A DNA stretch of 17,249 bases, from contig WLWR01000012.1 of NCBI GenBank assembly GCA_012103495.1, positions 1-17,249 of the forward strand, in the 5' to 3' direction. The notes beneath the pieces were generated by a model. The model was not told the DNA's origin. It was given only the letters and a program-made list of their open reading frames with translations, and did no database searches. The position numbers and the translations under genes are program-made. This DNA is from Legionellales bacterium. Lineage in GTDB: Bacteria > Pseudomonadota > Gammaproteobacteria > WLWR01. This document shows, one piece after another, positions 1 through 6,403 of the stretch (the first letter of the stretch is position 1; each line of letters begins with the position of its first letter).

Positions 1-168
1 ACACATTCGGTGATCTTCGGAACGGGAGCGGGCGCCGGCGTGGGCGGCGTCGGCGCCGGCGTGGGCGGCGTGGGAGCCGGCGTGGGAGCGGCCGGCCCTG
101 GAGTTGCGGAGCAGTTCGCTGGAGTTATATCGTCAGGACATAAGGTGCACCACTGGGAAGTGAAGTAG
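1..168 (+). CDS. Possible 3' end of a glycine/valine-rich protein (partial, uncertain)
   Basis: Frame 1 is open from the window edge to a TAG at 166-168 and would give 55 residues. The first 35 or so are almost only Gly, Val and Ala, built on a heptad AGVGGVG repeated twice and then AGVGAA. The end reads GVISSGHKVHHWEVK. Such Gly/Val/Ala stretches resemble glycine-zipper membrane segments or elastin-like linkers. The DNA is far richer in GC than the rest of the window, and it abuts the point where murE loses its reading frame on the other strand. It could be the tail of an acquired gene, but the opposite strand also gives a plausible Pro/Thr/Ala-rich reading, so low-complexity DNA alone may keep the frame open. 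Not recognised as any family. Confidence 0.25.
   Translation, partial: THSVIFGTGAGAGVGGVGAGVGGVGAGVGAAGPGVAEQFAGVISSGHKVHHWEVK
34..93. repeat. GC-rich 21-bp tandem repeat, about 2.7 units
   Basis: Units start at 34, 55 and 76 with GCCGGCGTGGG. The first two differ only near their 3' ends, and the third is shortened. The period is a multiple of three, so a coding frame is kept. Base composition is unlike the surrounding sequence. Confidence 0.7.
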
Positions 169-967
169 GTTTGATCATGGTAGCAGATTGAGCAGCAGGG
201 CGGAGAATCGACAGGAGGATCAGGCCATTGACCACACATCGTGATATGTTAGCTGGTATTGGATCAAAAAAAGAACGTTTAACCTGTGCATAGACTTCCA
301 TCGTTCCATGATAATCCAAATGATCACGAGTTAAATTAGTAAACACCGCAATGCCACATTCCACATGTTTAGTCCGTTGTTGCGCCAGTGCATGAGAAGA
401 CACTTCCATGGCAACCGTCGTGATATTTTGGCTAGAAAATTCAGCAAACTGATGTTGGATAGCGATCGGATCCGGCGTGGTTAATTGCCCCGGAATAATA
501 TCCGGTGGCACCCCGGTGCCCAAAGTACCAATCAAACCACACGGCTGCTTTGCCAGCGTTAACGCTTGGGCAATGTAATAACTGCAAGACGTTTTACCAT
601 TGGTACCGGTTACCCCAATCACTCGCATGTGGCGCGTTGGATGACGATAAAATCGAGCGGCGATGGTGCTAATCTGTGGTTGCAAATCCATCACCGAAAA
701 AATCGGCACATCACAATCAATCGTTTGATCCTGATCACGCGCCTCGGCCACCACCGCCACTGCCCCTTGGGCAACGGCTTGAGGAATGTATGCTCTAGCA
801 TCAAATTGTGCCCCCGCATAGGCAATGAATAAATCACCCGCTTGCACTTTACGACTGTCGCTGGTAATACCGGTTACCGTACGATCCCAAATCGGATCCA
901 CCGTAGCAATGCCCGCCAGCAAATTGGCTAATTCCACCCCTTCTTCGGCTGATTTGAAACTGATCAT
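125..967 (-). pseudogene. murE: UDP-N-acetylmuramoyl-tripeptide ligase MurE, C-terminal half missing
   Basis: MurE adds meso-diaminopimelate (or another diamino acid) to UDP-MurNAc-L-Ala-D-Glu in the cytoplasm, an essential step of peptidoglycan synthesis. Visible features are the N-terminal UDP-binding part (residues 1-110, with SDSRKVQAGDLF), the ATP loop GVTGTNGKTS at 118-127, TTPDP at 163-167, EVSSHAL at 188-194, and TNLTRDHLDYHG at 210-221 followed by the lysine (K230) that is carbamylated in the family. Similarity ends near VVNG (245-248), where GDD-like residues are expected, and an unrelated tail runs to a stop at 125. The family is about 490 residues, so the rest of the central domain and the whole C-terminal domain with the DNPR substrate motif are absent. 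The start overlaps the ftsI stop as ATGA, as is usual in dcw clusters. The break coincides with GC-rich DNA at 1-120. It may be a genuine deletion or insertion, or an assembly error. Confidence 0.85.
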
Positions 968-2622
968 GCCAACGTCCTACTATTATCCGGGCTAACCTCC
1001 AGCAAACGCAATGCATCTGTCATCACCGATGAAAATACCGGTGCGGCCACCACACCACCGTAATAACTACCATTTTTAGGTTCATGGATGACAACCGCCA
1101 TCACTAACCGCGGATGATCCACCGGCGCGATTCCAACAAACGTTGCCACGTGTTTATCCTGGTAATACCCACCATTGCCAGCAAGGCGTGATGTTCCAGT
1201 TTTTCCCGCCACTCGATAGCCAGGCACTTTGGCGCGTCGGGCGGACCCTTGATCCACCACACTTTCTAACATGGCTAAAACCGTTTCAGATACTTGGGGC
1301 GAGATCACTTGTTTTTCTGGTTGTTTTTGATTGCCCTCTTTGACCAACGTGGCGGGTAAAAATTTCCCTTGACGAGCAAATACGGCATAAGCTTGCGCCA
1401 ATTGCAAGGGCGTGACGGAAATCCCATACCCAAACGCCAAGGTGGCAATAGATAATTTTTGTTTCTGATTGGGCTGCACCACCGCGCCTCGACTTTCCCC
1501 TGGAAAATATGTATTGCTGGTTTCGCCAAAACCAAACTGTCGCAAACTTTGATACAAATGATTTTCCGGTAATTCCAACGCTAATTTAGCCACGCCCACA
1601 TTGCTAGAACGTCGCAACACATCACTCACACTCAACTGTCCATTGTGTTGCAAATCTTGAATCACTTGCCCATTTAAAATTAACCATCCCGGCGCAGTAT
1701 CCACCATCGTATCAGGCGTGACTTGACCACTTTCTAAAACGCTGGCGACACTAAAGGCTTTGATCACTGAACCGGGTTCAAATAAATCAGTGATGGAACG
1801 ATTACGCATGTGATCCGGTGTGAGTTCTACCCGTGCGTTGGGGTTGAACGATGGTTGATTCACCATTGCTAGAATTTCACCACTTACCACATCCAAAATA
1901 ACAATTGAACCAGAAACCGCTTGATGACGTTCGACTGCTTTTTTCAATTCACGATAAGCAATGTATTGAATGCGCCGATCAATGCTCAAAGTTAAATCAT
2001 TGCCAGAACGTGGTTTTTTAACATGTGCCACCTCACCAATCACATGACCAATGCGATCCTTTAATACTTGCTTTTTACCAACTTCACCGCTGAGCCATTG
2101 ATCATAAGCCAACTCCAACCCTTCTTGCCCCATATCATCAATGTCGGTGATCCCCAATAAGTGAGAGGTAATTTCACCTTCAGGATAATAGCGTTTGAAT
2201 TCTTGATTGAAATACACACCGGGTAATTTCAACGCTTCGATGTCACGCGCCACCGCCGGAGGCAATCCTCTGGCCAAATACATAAATTCTTTATGAGCAC
2301 CTTGCTGAATTTTATTTTTTAATTGTTCAAGAGGTTGATTGAGCAAACTAGCCAAACGAGTTAACTGTTGATCATTGGCAATGAATACTTGTGGATTCAA
2401 CCATGCGGCACGCACTGGACTGCTGATGGCCAACGGCGCCCCATTACGGTCGGTGATCACTCCACGATAAGCAGGCACCTCAATGGTGCGTACGCTACGC
2501 GCATTGCCTTGGTATTGTAAAAAATCACGATCAACAATGGTTAATTCAACCAATCGCCATCCCAACCCGAGGGTCAATATTAACAAAGTACCTAATAAAA
2601 AACCGTGACGTTTGATCAACAT
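964..2622 (-). CDS. ftsI: Peptidoglycan D,D-transpeptidase FtsI (PBP3)
   Basis: This is the septal transpeptidase of the divisome, a class B penicillin-binding protein that cross-links new septal peptidoglycan in the periplasm together with FtsW. At 552 residues it has normal length. A short cytoplasmic N-terminus is followed by one membrane anchor (about 8-29). The pedestal domain contains RGVITDRNG (53-61). The penicillin-binding domain has all three catalytic motifs: SVIK (285-288, Ser nucleophile), SSN (339-341) and KTGT (474-477). The start at 2622 lies 12 nt after the ftsL stop and is preceded by GGTGG as a modest ribosome-binding site. The gene belongs to the mraZ-rsmH-ftsL-ftsI-murE operon and overlaps murE by 4 nt. 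It appears intact and functional. Confidence 0.97.
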   Translation of the reverse strand: MLIKRHGFLLGTLLILTLGLGWRLVELTIVDRDFLQYQGNARSVRTIEVPAYRGVITDRNGAPLAISSPVRAAWLNPQVFIANDQQLTRLASLLNQPLEQLKNKIQQGAHKEFMYLARGLPPAVARDIEALKLPGVYFNQEFKRYYPEGEITSHLLGITDIDDMGQEGLELAYDQWLSGEVGKKQVLKDRIGHVIGEVAHVKKPRSGNDLTLSIDRRIQYIAYRELKKAVERHQAVSGSIVILDVVSGEILAMVNQPSFNPNARVELTPDHMRNRSITDLFEPGSVIKAFSVASVLESGQVTPDTMVDTAPGWLILNGQVIQDLQHNGQLSVSDVLRRSSNVGVAKLALELPENHLYQSLRQFGFGETSNTYFPGESRGAVVQPNQKQKLSIATLAFGYGISVTPLQLAQAYAVFARQGKFLPATLVKEGNQKQPEKQVISPQVSETVLAMLESVVDQGSARRAKVPGYRVAGKTGTSRLAGNGGYYQDKHVATFVGIAPVDHPRLVMAVVIHEPKNGSYYGGVVAAPVFSSVMTDALRLLEVSPDNSRTLA

Positions 2623-2634
2623 GTCAAGCCACCG

Positions 2635-2967
2635 TTAATCCACCCAAATGACGTGAGTTGCCTGTGGCGCAATCATTTTCAATCGTGCTTCAGCAATATG
2701 TTGCACACGCGATGGTGCAGCCCAGGTACTGTATTCCACCAACAATTGACTGCGTTCCAATTGCAATTGATGTTGACGCTGTTGCTGTTGTTGCCACCGC
2801 GTGTACACTTGGCGCTCTTCACCTTTTAGATACACTACAGCAACGGCCGATACCATTACCAACGCCAATAAAACACTGGCGACCCACACCAATGAATGAA
2901 TTAAAATACGTTTGTACTCTCCTTCAAACAAATGACTTTGTTCCATCACTCTTGCGGCTGCATTCAT
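2635..2967 (-). CDS. ftsL: Cell division protein FtsL
   Basis: A small bitopic divisome protein that forms the FtsQLB complex with FtsB (encoded at the other end of this window) and FtsQ, and helps activate FtsWI. The 110 residues show a cytoplasmic N-terminus, one hydrophobic segment (about 22-46, from ILIHSLVWVASVL to AVVYL) and a periplasmic coiled-coil rich in Gln and Leu (about 50-80). The end, AEARLKMIAPQATHVIWVD, matches the conserved tail of the family. FtsL diverges quickly in sequence, so the identification leans on topology, that C-terminal block, and position between rsmH and ftsI. Its start overlaps the rsmH stop as ATGA. Confidence 0.93.
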   Translation of the reverse strand: MNAAARVMEQSHLFEGEYKRILIHSLVWVASVLLALVMVSAVAVVYLKGEERQVYTRWQQQQQRQHQLQLERSQLLVEYSTWAAPSRVQHIAEARLKMIAPQATHVIWVD

Positions 2968-3902
2968 GTTATTTTCTCCCCTATACGTAAAATCGCACTG
3001 CGTGCTCGAAGATTGGATTGCACTTCTTCACGCCCCGGTTTTATAGCTTTGCCAACCTTGCGAAATCTTGGTTTCGCCATTTGCTGCTTGGTGATTGGCA
3101 GACCCATTGGCAACGACGGTGAACTTGATTGACGCATTAAAAATCGCTTCACCAACCGATCTTCTAATGAGTGAAAACTAATCACTACCAACCGCCCTCC
3201 GATTGCTAGCATCTCCGTCACCGCTGCCAATAAACGTTGCAACTCTCCCAATTCATCATTGACTACGATGCGCAACGCTTGAAACGTTCGAGTAGCTGGA
3301 TGCTTGTGTTTCTCCCATTTCGGGATGGCTTGTTTCACAATGTCCGCTAACTGTTCGGTGCGAGTGATCGGCTGTTGTGTTCGCGCCGTAACAATGGCTT
3401 TGGCAATTTTGCGCGCATATCGATCTTCGCCATATTCATAAATCACTTGGCTGATTTGCGCCTCTGACGCTGCTGCCAGCCAACTGGCCGCTGTCATCGA
3501 TTGGGTATTATCCATTCGCATGTCTAACGGTCCTGCTCGCATGAAACTAAATCCCCGTTCTGAGTCATCCACTTGCGGCGAAGATATACCCAGATCCAAT
3601 AACACACCATGCACGTCACCATACCAACCTAACTCCCTTACCAATTGCGGCAATTGACTGAATGCCGCATGCCGTAAAATCACTCTGTGATCCTGCGCTG
3701 CATTTAATGCTTGCTGCGCGTAAGCAATCGCTTGTGGATCTCGATCAACAGCTAACAAAATTCCCTGTTCAGACAGTTGAGCCAAAATGGCTTGGCTGTG
3801 TCCGGCACGTCCAAGCGTGCCATCAATGTAGTGACCGTCGGTGCGGATGGCTAACCCAGCAATCGCTTCAGCCAACAATACCGGTTGATGCGGTTGTTTC
3901 AT
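2964..3902 (-). CDS. rsmH: 16S rRNA (cytosine(1402)-N(4))-methyltransferase RsmH
   Basis: Transfers a methyl group from S-adenosylmethionine to N4 of C1402 in the decoding centre of 16S rRNA. The 312-residue length is typical. Motifs in order: HQPVLLAE (5-12), the SAM-binding DGTLGRAGHS (27-36) and VDRDPQA (52-58), LLDLGISSPQVD (101-112), GFSFMRAGPLDMRMD (117-131), HPATRTFQALRIVVNDEL (201-218), SFHSLEDR (242-249) and the C-terminal NLRARSAILR (297-306). The gene lies 3 nt after the mraZ stop and overlaps ftsL by 4 nt, so it should be translated from the same message. The older name is mraW. Confidence 0.97.
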   Translation of the reverse strand: MKQPHQPVLLAEAIAGLAIRTDGHYIDGTLGRAGHSQAILAQLSEQGILLAVDRDPQAIAYAQQALNAAQDHRVILRHAAFSQLPQLVRELGWYGDVHGVLLDLGISSPQVDDSERGFSFMRAGPLDMRMDNTQSMTAASWLAAASEAQISQVIYEYGEDRYARKIAKAIVTARTQQPITRTEQLADIVKQAIPKWEKHKHPATRTFQALRIVVNDELGELQRLLAAVTEMLAIGGRLVVISFHSLEDRLVKRFLMRQSSSPSLPMGLPITKQQMAKPRFRKVGKAIKPGREEVQSNLRARSAILRIGEKIT

Positions 3903-3905
3903 GCT

Positions 3906-4370
3906 TTACAATGCCAGTGATTTAATTTCATCCGGCAGTGGCACATCTCCATTGGCTTCGGCTGCCAACCAAACTTCACGTTCATGTTGCCAACGCTCTT
4001 CGCTCCAAATTTCAAATTTCTTACCCTGACCGACCAGCATGATTTTTTTATCCAGGCCAGCGTATTCGCGTAATAATGGTGGTAATAAAATTCGGCCATT
4101 GCCATCCAATTCAATTTCAGTCGCATGACCAATCAATAATCGTTGAATGCGGCGCGCCGCGGGATCGAAACTGGGAAGGTTTTGCAATTTCTTCTCTATC
4201 ACTTCCCATTCGTGCAATGGATACAACAGTAGACAAGGAGATTCCGTATCAATGGTGACGACTAATTTACCCTGATATTGATCCTGATCTTGCAAGTCGT
4301 CGCGATAGCGAGTTGGCATCGCCATTCGGCCTTTGGTATCCAAATTGACTGCACTGATGCCTCGAAACAT
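3906..4370 (-). CDS. mraZ: Transcriptional regulator MraZ
   Basis: First gene of the division and wall cluster. MraZ is a DNA-binding protein with two SpoVT/AbrB-like half domains that form a ring-shaped oligomer and usually repress their own promoter. Both signature motifs are present: DTKGR (11-15) and DGNGR (89-93). I chose the start at 4370 because it gives the family's usual MFRGISAVNLD N-terminus and has GGGAAG just upstream, making 154 residues. An in-frame ATG at 4391 would add seven residues, but no Shine-Dalgarno sequence precedes it. Five spaced GTGG/GTGT boxes at 4513-4560 are the probable binding sites for this protein. Confidence 0.95.
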   Translation of the reverse strand: MFRGISAVNLDTKGRMAMPTRYRDDLQDQDQYQGKLVVTIDTESPCLLLYPLHEWEVIEKKLQNLPSFDPAARRIQRLLIGHATEIELDGNGRILLPPLLREYAGLDKKIMLVGQGKKFEIWSEERWQHEREVWLAAEANGDVPLPDEIKSLAL

Positions 4371-4439
4371 GCGCTTCCCATTTAAGTTCATTTAATTGTG
4401 CACAATGCGCCCAGTCGCTCAGACGCCGAACACTCCATG

Positions 4440-4448
4440 TTATCCACA
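4440..4448 (+). promoter_or_regulatory. Perfect DnaA-box match in the mraZ leader
   Basis: TTATCCACA matches the high-affinity DnaA consensus exactly. It lies between the putative mraZ promoter and the mraZ start. It is a single box, and a chance match to a 9-mer is possible in 17 kb, so function is only a hypothesis. Confidence 0.35.
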
Positions 4449-4506
4449 GCGTCCCCTTTTTCCCCGTATGTGCTGTATCACTAGCGTACTGGGCAGTGCA
4501 TCGGGG

Positions 4507-4560
4507 ATATTACCACAAAATTCCACTTTGTATACACTTTTTTCCACTATAGAACACAAA
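4507..4560 (-). promoter_or_regulatory. Putative mraZ promoter with five MraZ boxes
   Basis: On the minus strand five heptamers of the form wwwGTGk follow each other with 3-4 nt spacers: TTTGTGT (4560-4554), ATAGTGG (4550-4544), AAAGTGT (4540-4534), AAAGTGG (4529-4523) and TTTGTGG (4519-4513). The start-to-start spacing is 10, 10, 11 and 10 bp, one helical turn. MraZ is known to bind direct repeats with this spacing (TGGGN in E. coli, AAAGTG[T/G] in mycoplasmas). The last box runs straight into TGGTAATAT, a likely extended -10 (TAATAT, 4512-4507), so bound MraZ would block RNA polymerase. The -35 is weak. The start point would fall near 4500, leaving a leader of about 130 nt. Confidence 0.65.
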
Positions 4561-4572
4561 GTGGGAATTTTG
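4515..4572. repeat. Imperfect inverted repeat spanning the mraZ control region
   Basis: The left arm CAAAATTCCACTTTGT (4515-4530) is repeated in inverse at 4556-4572 with one extra base. The arms overlap the outermost MraZ boxes, so boxes also occur on the opposite strand. This could allow binding in both orientations or form a cruciform. Confidence 0.6.
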
Positions 4573-4578
4573 CAGGGG

Positions 4579-4701
4579 AAATGGAAGAAATAAGGGGAAT
4601 AGTTTTGATGAATGGAGAAACGTTCACTGGAAAGGCGAGGTGATGAGCTGCTGTGCGAGATTTTCCATTAAATCCAATCATTTCCCTTATTTCTTCCATT
4701 T
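4579..4701. repeat. 18-bp perfect inverted repeat upstream of the mraZ promoter
   Basis: AAATGGAAGAAATAAGGG at 4579-4596 is exactly complementary to 4684-4701, with 87 nt between the arms. Allowing one mismatch the arms grow to 22 bp (4579-4600 and 4680-4701). The right arm ends inside the first bases of the secF-derived fragment, so it marks or adjoins the duplication breakpoint. No gene is supported between the arms. Confidence 0.6.
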
Positions 4702-4835
4702 TTCACTGGCATTGATTATCGGTGTGGTGCTTGGCACTTACTCTTCCATTCACGTGGCTGACGCTTTGTCACTGGTGTTGGGATTAAAACGTAGTGACTT
4801 GGCGCCGAGTAAGAAAGTGGCGGATGAGTGACCTT
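4699..4835 (+). pseudogene. Duplicated 3' fragment of secF
   Basis: These 137 bases match the end of the intact secF gene (8122 down to 7986) at 130 positions, and all seven differences are transitions. The encoded 43-44 residues correspond to SecF residues 260-303, with changes F270L, Y277H and G280D, and end in TGA where secF has CGG. There is no secF start or upstream part here, so this is a non-functional copy. It lies in inverted orientation to secF and 3.2 kb from it, so the two copies bracket the accessory segment 4836-7985. The high identity suggests a fairly recent duplication or continued gene conversion. Confidence 0.9.
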
Positions 4836-4850
4836 CGGGTTAGGTGAGAG

Positions 4851-5555
4851 TTAGATTGACGTAAGTCTCAGTTTTTCTTCAATAGGATCAGATTCTTGTT
4901 GTTTGTGATTCTTTTTAACAAGAGATTTTTCTTCCACGGCTTTCATTTTGAGAGCTAATTCTTTCAGCCTCTCATTTGAAAATACCTCAGCGAATATGCC
5001 AAGACTCTTAGCGTCACAGTGATCTGTAAATGTACCTGATTGCATCCAGGTCATTCTATTTAATTTATTGCGGGCGTCGTTGTTACTTGGTTTGTCTTTT
5101 GTCATGGCTTTAGCAAGCAATTGTATTTGCTTAACAAATGGTTGTTTAGCCATTCCTAATTCTTTAAATTGACGAGCGATACCTAATGTAGAGGCAACAG
5201 TAAGGTATGTATGTAGAGCATTAAAAAACTCAGAAGATGGTTCGCTAAGTTGTTCAGATGGCTCGCTTGATGGTTCGCTAAGGCATGTATATTGAGTATG
5301 GAAAAACTCAGAAGATGGTTCGCTAAATGGTTTGTTAGGTTGTTCGCTAATTTTTGTAGAAGCTAAAAAAGTGACTAAAGAAAGCTGTCTGCGCGCACGT
5401 TGATATGCAGTGTTTAGAGCTTCGGGGTTGTACAGTGCTGCTGCTTCTCTCCCAAAACGAGGGGTAACATGCCTAATACGAAATGAGTTCGGATCAACTC
5501 GCGGTTGGGGAACCTTTTTAGGAGTTCTCTGAAAAGCTGAAAAAAATCTTTGCAC
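4851..5555 (-). CDS. Hypothetical protein with SEPSSEFF repeats (effector-like)
   Basis: A 234-residue protein I do not recognise. The start is GTG at 5555 with AAAGG eight bases upstream. It is basic at the N-terminus (RTPKKVPQPRVD) and has no signal peptide or membrane segment. Residues 78-118 contain a 26-residue duplication: SEPSSEFF at 78-85 and again at 104-111, each followed by a TCL or TYL block, with a shorter SEPSSE at 93-98 between them. The DNA copies (5224-5248 and 5302-5326) share 25 identical bases. The C-terminal 30 residues are charged and Glu-rich (VEEKSLVKK, then ESDPIEEKLRLTSI), with Leu at -4, a pattern seen in Dot/Icm type IV effector signals. That is only suggestive. 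The gene stands alone in the accessory island, ending 15 nt from the secF fragment. Confidence 0.7.
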   Translation of the reverse strand: MQRFFSAFQRTPKKVPQPRVDPNSFRIRHVTPRFGREAAALYNPEALNTAYQRARRQLSLVTFLASTKISEQPNKPFSEPSSEFFHTQYTCLSEPSSEPSEQLSEPSSEFFNALHTYLTVASTLGIARQFKELGMAKQPFVKQIQLLAKAMTKDKPSNNDARNKLNRMTWMQSGTFTDHCDAKSLGIFAEVFSNERLKELALKMKAVEEKSLVKKNHKQQESDPIEEKLRLTSI

Positions 5556-5635
5556 AACGGATACCTTTGGTTAATTCATACTGCTCATCTGTGAACCAAG
5601 GCTTTCCCTAATTTTTTCAATCCTACCATGCGTTC

Positions 5636-5652
5636 GTTAATGAAAAATTAAC
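5636..5652. promoter_or_regulatory. Small inverted repeat upstream of the 234-aa gene
   Basis: GTTAAT and ATTAAC are separated by five bases in AT-rich DNA about 80 bp upstream of the GTG start. It could be an operator or part of a weak promoter; no good -35/-10 pair is visible. The rest of 5556-5683 shows nothing else. Confidence 0.2.
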
Positions 5653-5683
5653 AATAAATATTTTATTTGCGCAGCAACCCCTC

Positions 5684-6099
5684 TCATTGATGCTCAATCA
5701 CCAGAAACTGCGCGGGGATAAATTCCAACTGCTCACTGCATTCTTTACCCATGCGCTTGAGGTAAATCGTATGTCACCGTTTTGCGAGGCAAGTCTTTGG
5801 GAAGGTGTTGCGGCCATTGTTTTTTGGTTCGATTTCTTTTTTTTATTGTTTGTCGTGACATTGGTCTTGTTATTTCGGTCATTCGGTTTGTTTGAGCCAC
5901 TGTTTGACGAGGGGCGACGTTCAGAGCGCGAACCAAAAAAAGTCTTGCAGTTTTTTGAGTTGATGTTTGAGGTCTTGAATGGTCTGTTGCAGCGTTTCAT
6001 TTCATTGGTTTGGGCAAGCTGCTAATTCATGGTCTGACTTTGCCGGAGCATGTCAACAAGGTCGTGATAAGAGAAGGTTGTGTCATCTTTTTTCATCAT
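5684..6099 (-). pseudogene. tnpC: IS66 transposase TnpC, N-terminal fragment
   Basis: Starting at 6099 the frame reads MMKKDDTTFSYHDLVDML, meets a TAG at 6024-6022, then resumes in shifted frames as LQQTIQDLKHQLKKLQ, FFGSRSERRP, WPQHLPKDLPRKTVTYDLP and finally CSEQLEFIPAQFLVIEH before a TGA. These blocks, in this order, match the leucine-zipper-like start, the FGR-SE motif, the LPR-DLP segment and the EQLE-IPAQF-VI-H block of IS66 transposases. At least one stop and about three frameshifts are needed to join them. The catalytic DDE part is absent. Confidence 0.85.
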
Positions 6100-6224
6100 A
6101 TACCCATTCCACTTGAAGCTGCGAAATCGATGGCTTCCAGAATGAGACCCAGTTCGGCCGGCATGACACAAAATGATTTGCCACATACCTTCGGCAGGCG
6201 AAATACACCATACTGAGGAAATTT
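6096..6224 (-). pseudogene. tnpB: IS66 accessory protein TnpB, C-terminal fragment
   Basis: Forty-two codons after an in-frame TAG (6227-6225) read GVFRLPK and then PAELGLILEAIDF, matching the C-terminal GRF-WP and L-LLEGIDW blocks of IS66 TnpB. Its stop overlaps the tnpC start. The last codons (AASSGMGI) lie in a sequence, 6099-6118, that is nearly identical to one arm of the 40-bp palindrome at 13282-13321. Confidence 0.75.
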
Positions 6225-6403
6225 CTAGAAGTATGGGATTAAAGTTATTTTATCTGATGGTTCAGTCGATGAAAAAACTGTGGAAACCAACTGTTCGGTT
6301 TGTTCATTTCTTGGTTTCAAAAAAATGATAATGTTTTGTTAAGGTTTAGCAACGACGTTGAGATTAAAATCCTTCGCTCGCATGTTTTTGGAGTTTATGA
6401 GTT

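Larger units (their letters stand above)
5684..6227 (-). mobile_element. Decayed IS66-family insertion sequence remnant
   Basis: Reading the minus strand, the 3' end of tnpB is followed by the 5' third of tnpC with the ATGA overlap usual in IS66 elements. Both are broken by stops and frameshifts, and the larger part of tnpC and the first part of tnpB are gone. No terminal inverted repeats or target duplication were found, so the element cannot move. The forward-strand open frame over this stretch (5687-6025) is only its shadow. The 176 bases from 6228 to the next gene hold AT-rich sequence with only a weak promoter candidate (GATAAT near 6327). Confidence 0.8.

Noticed and set aside
4396..4593. 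65-residue forward open frame in the mraZ promoter region
   Set aside because: It overlaps the promoter, MraZ boxes and DnaA-box match, has no ribosome-binding site and no protein-like composition.
4640..4831. 63-residue open frame upstream of mraZ
   Set aside because: Its C-terminal two thirds is the copied secF tail; the first 20 residues are unrelated and no ribosome-binding site fits. Treated as a fragment, not a gene.
5687..6025. 112-residue forward open frame with hydrophobic stretch
   Set aside because: It is the antisense shadow of the IS66 tnpC remnant; the hydrophobic run is the complement of the Lys/Asn-rich part.
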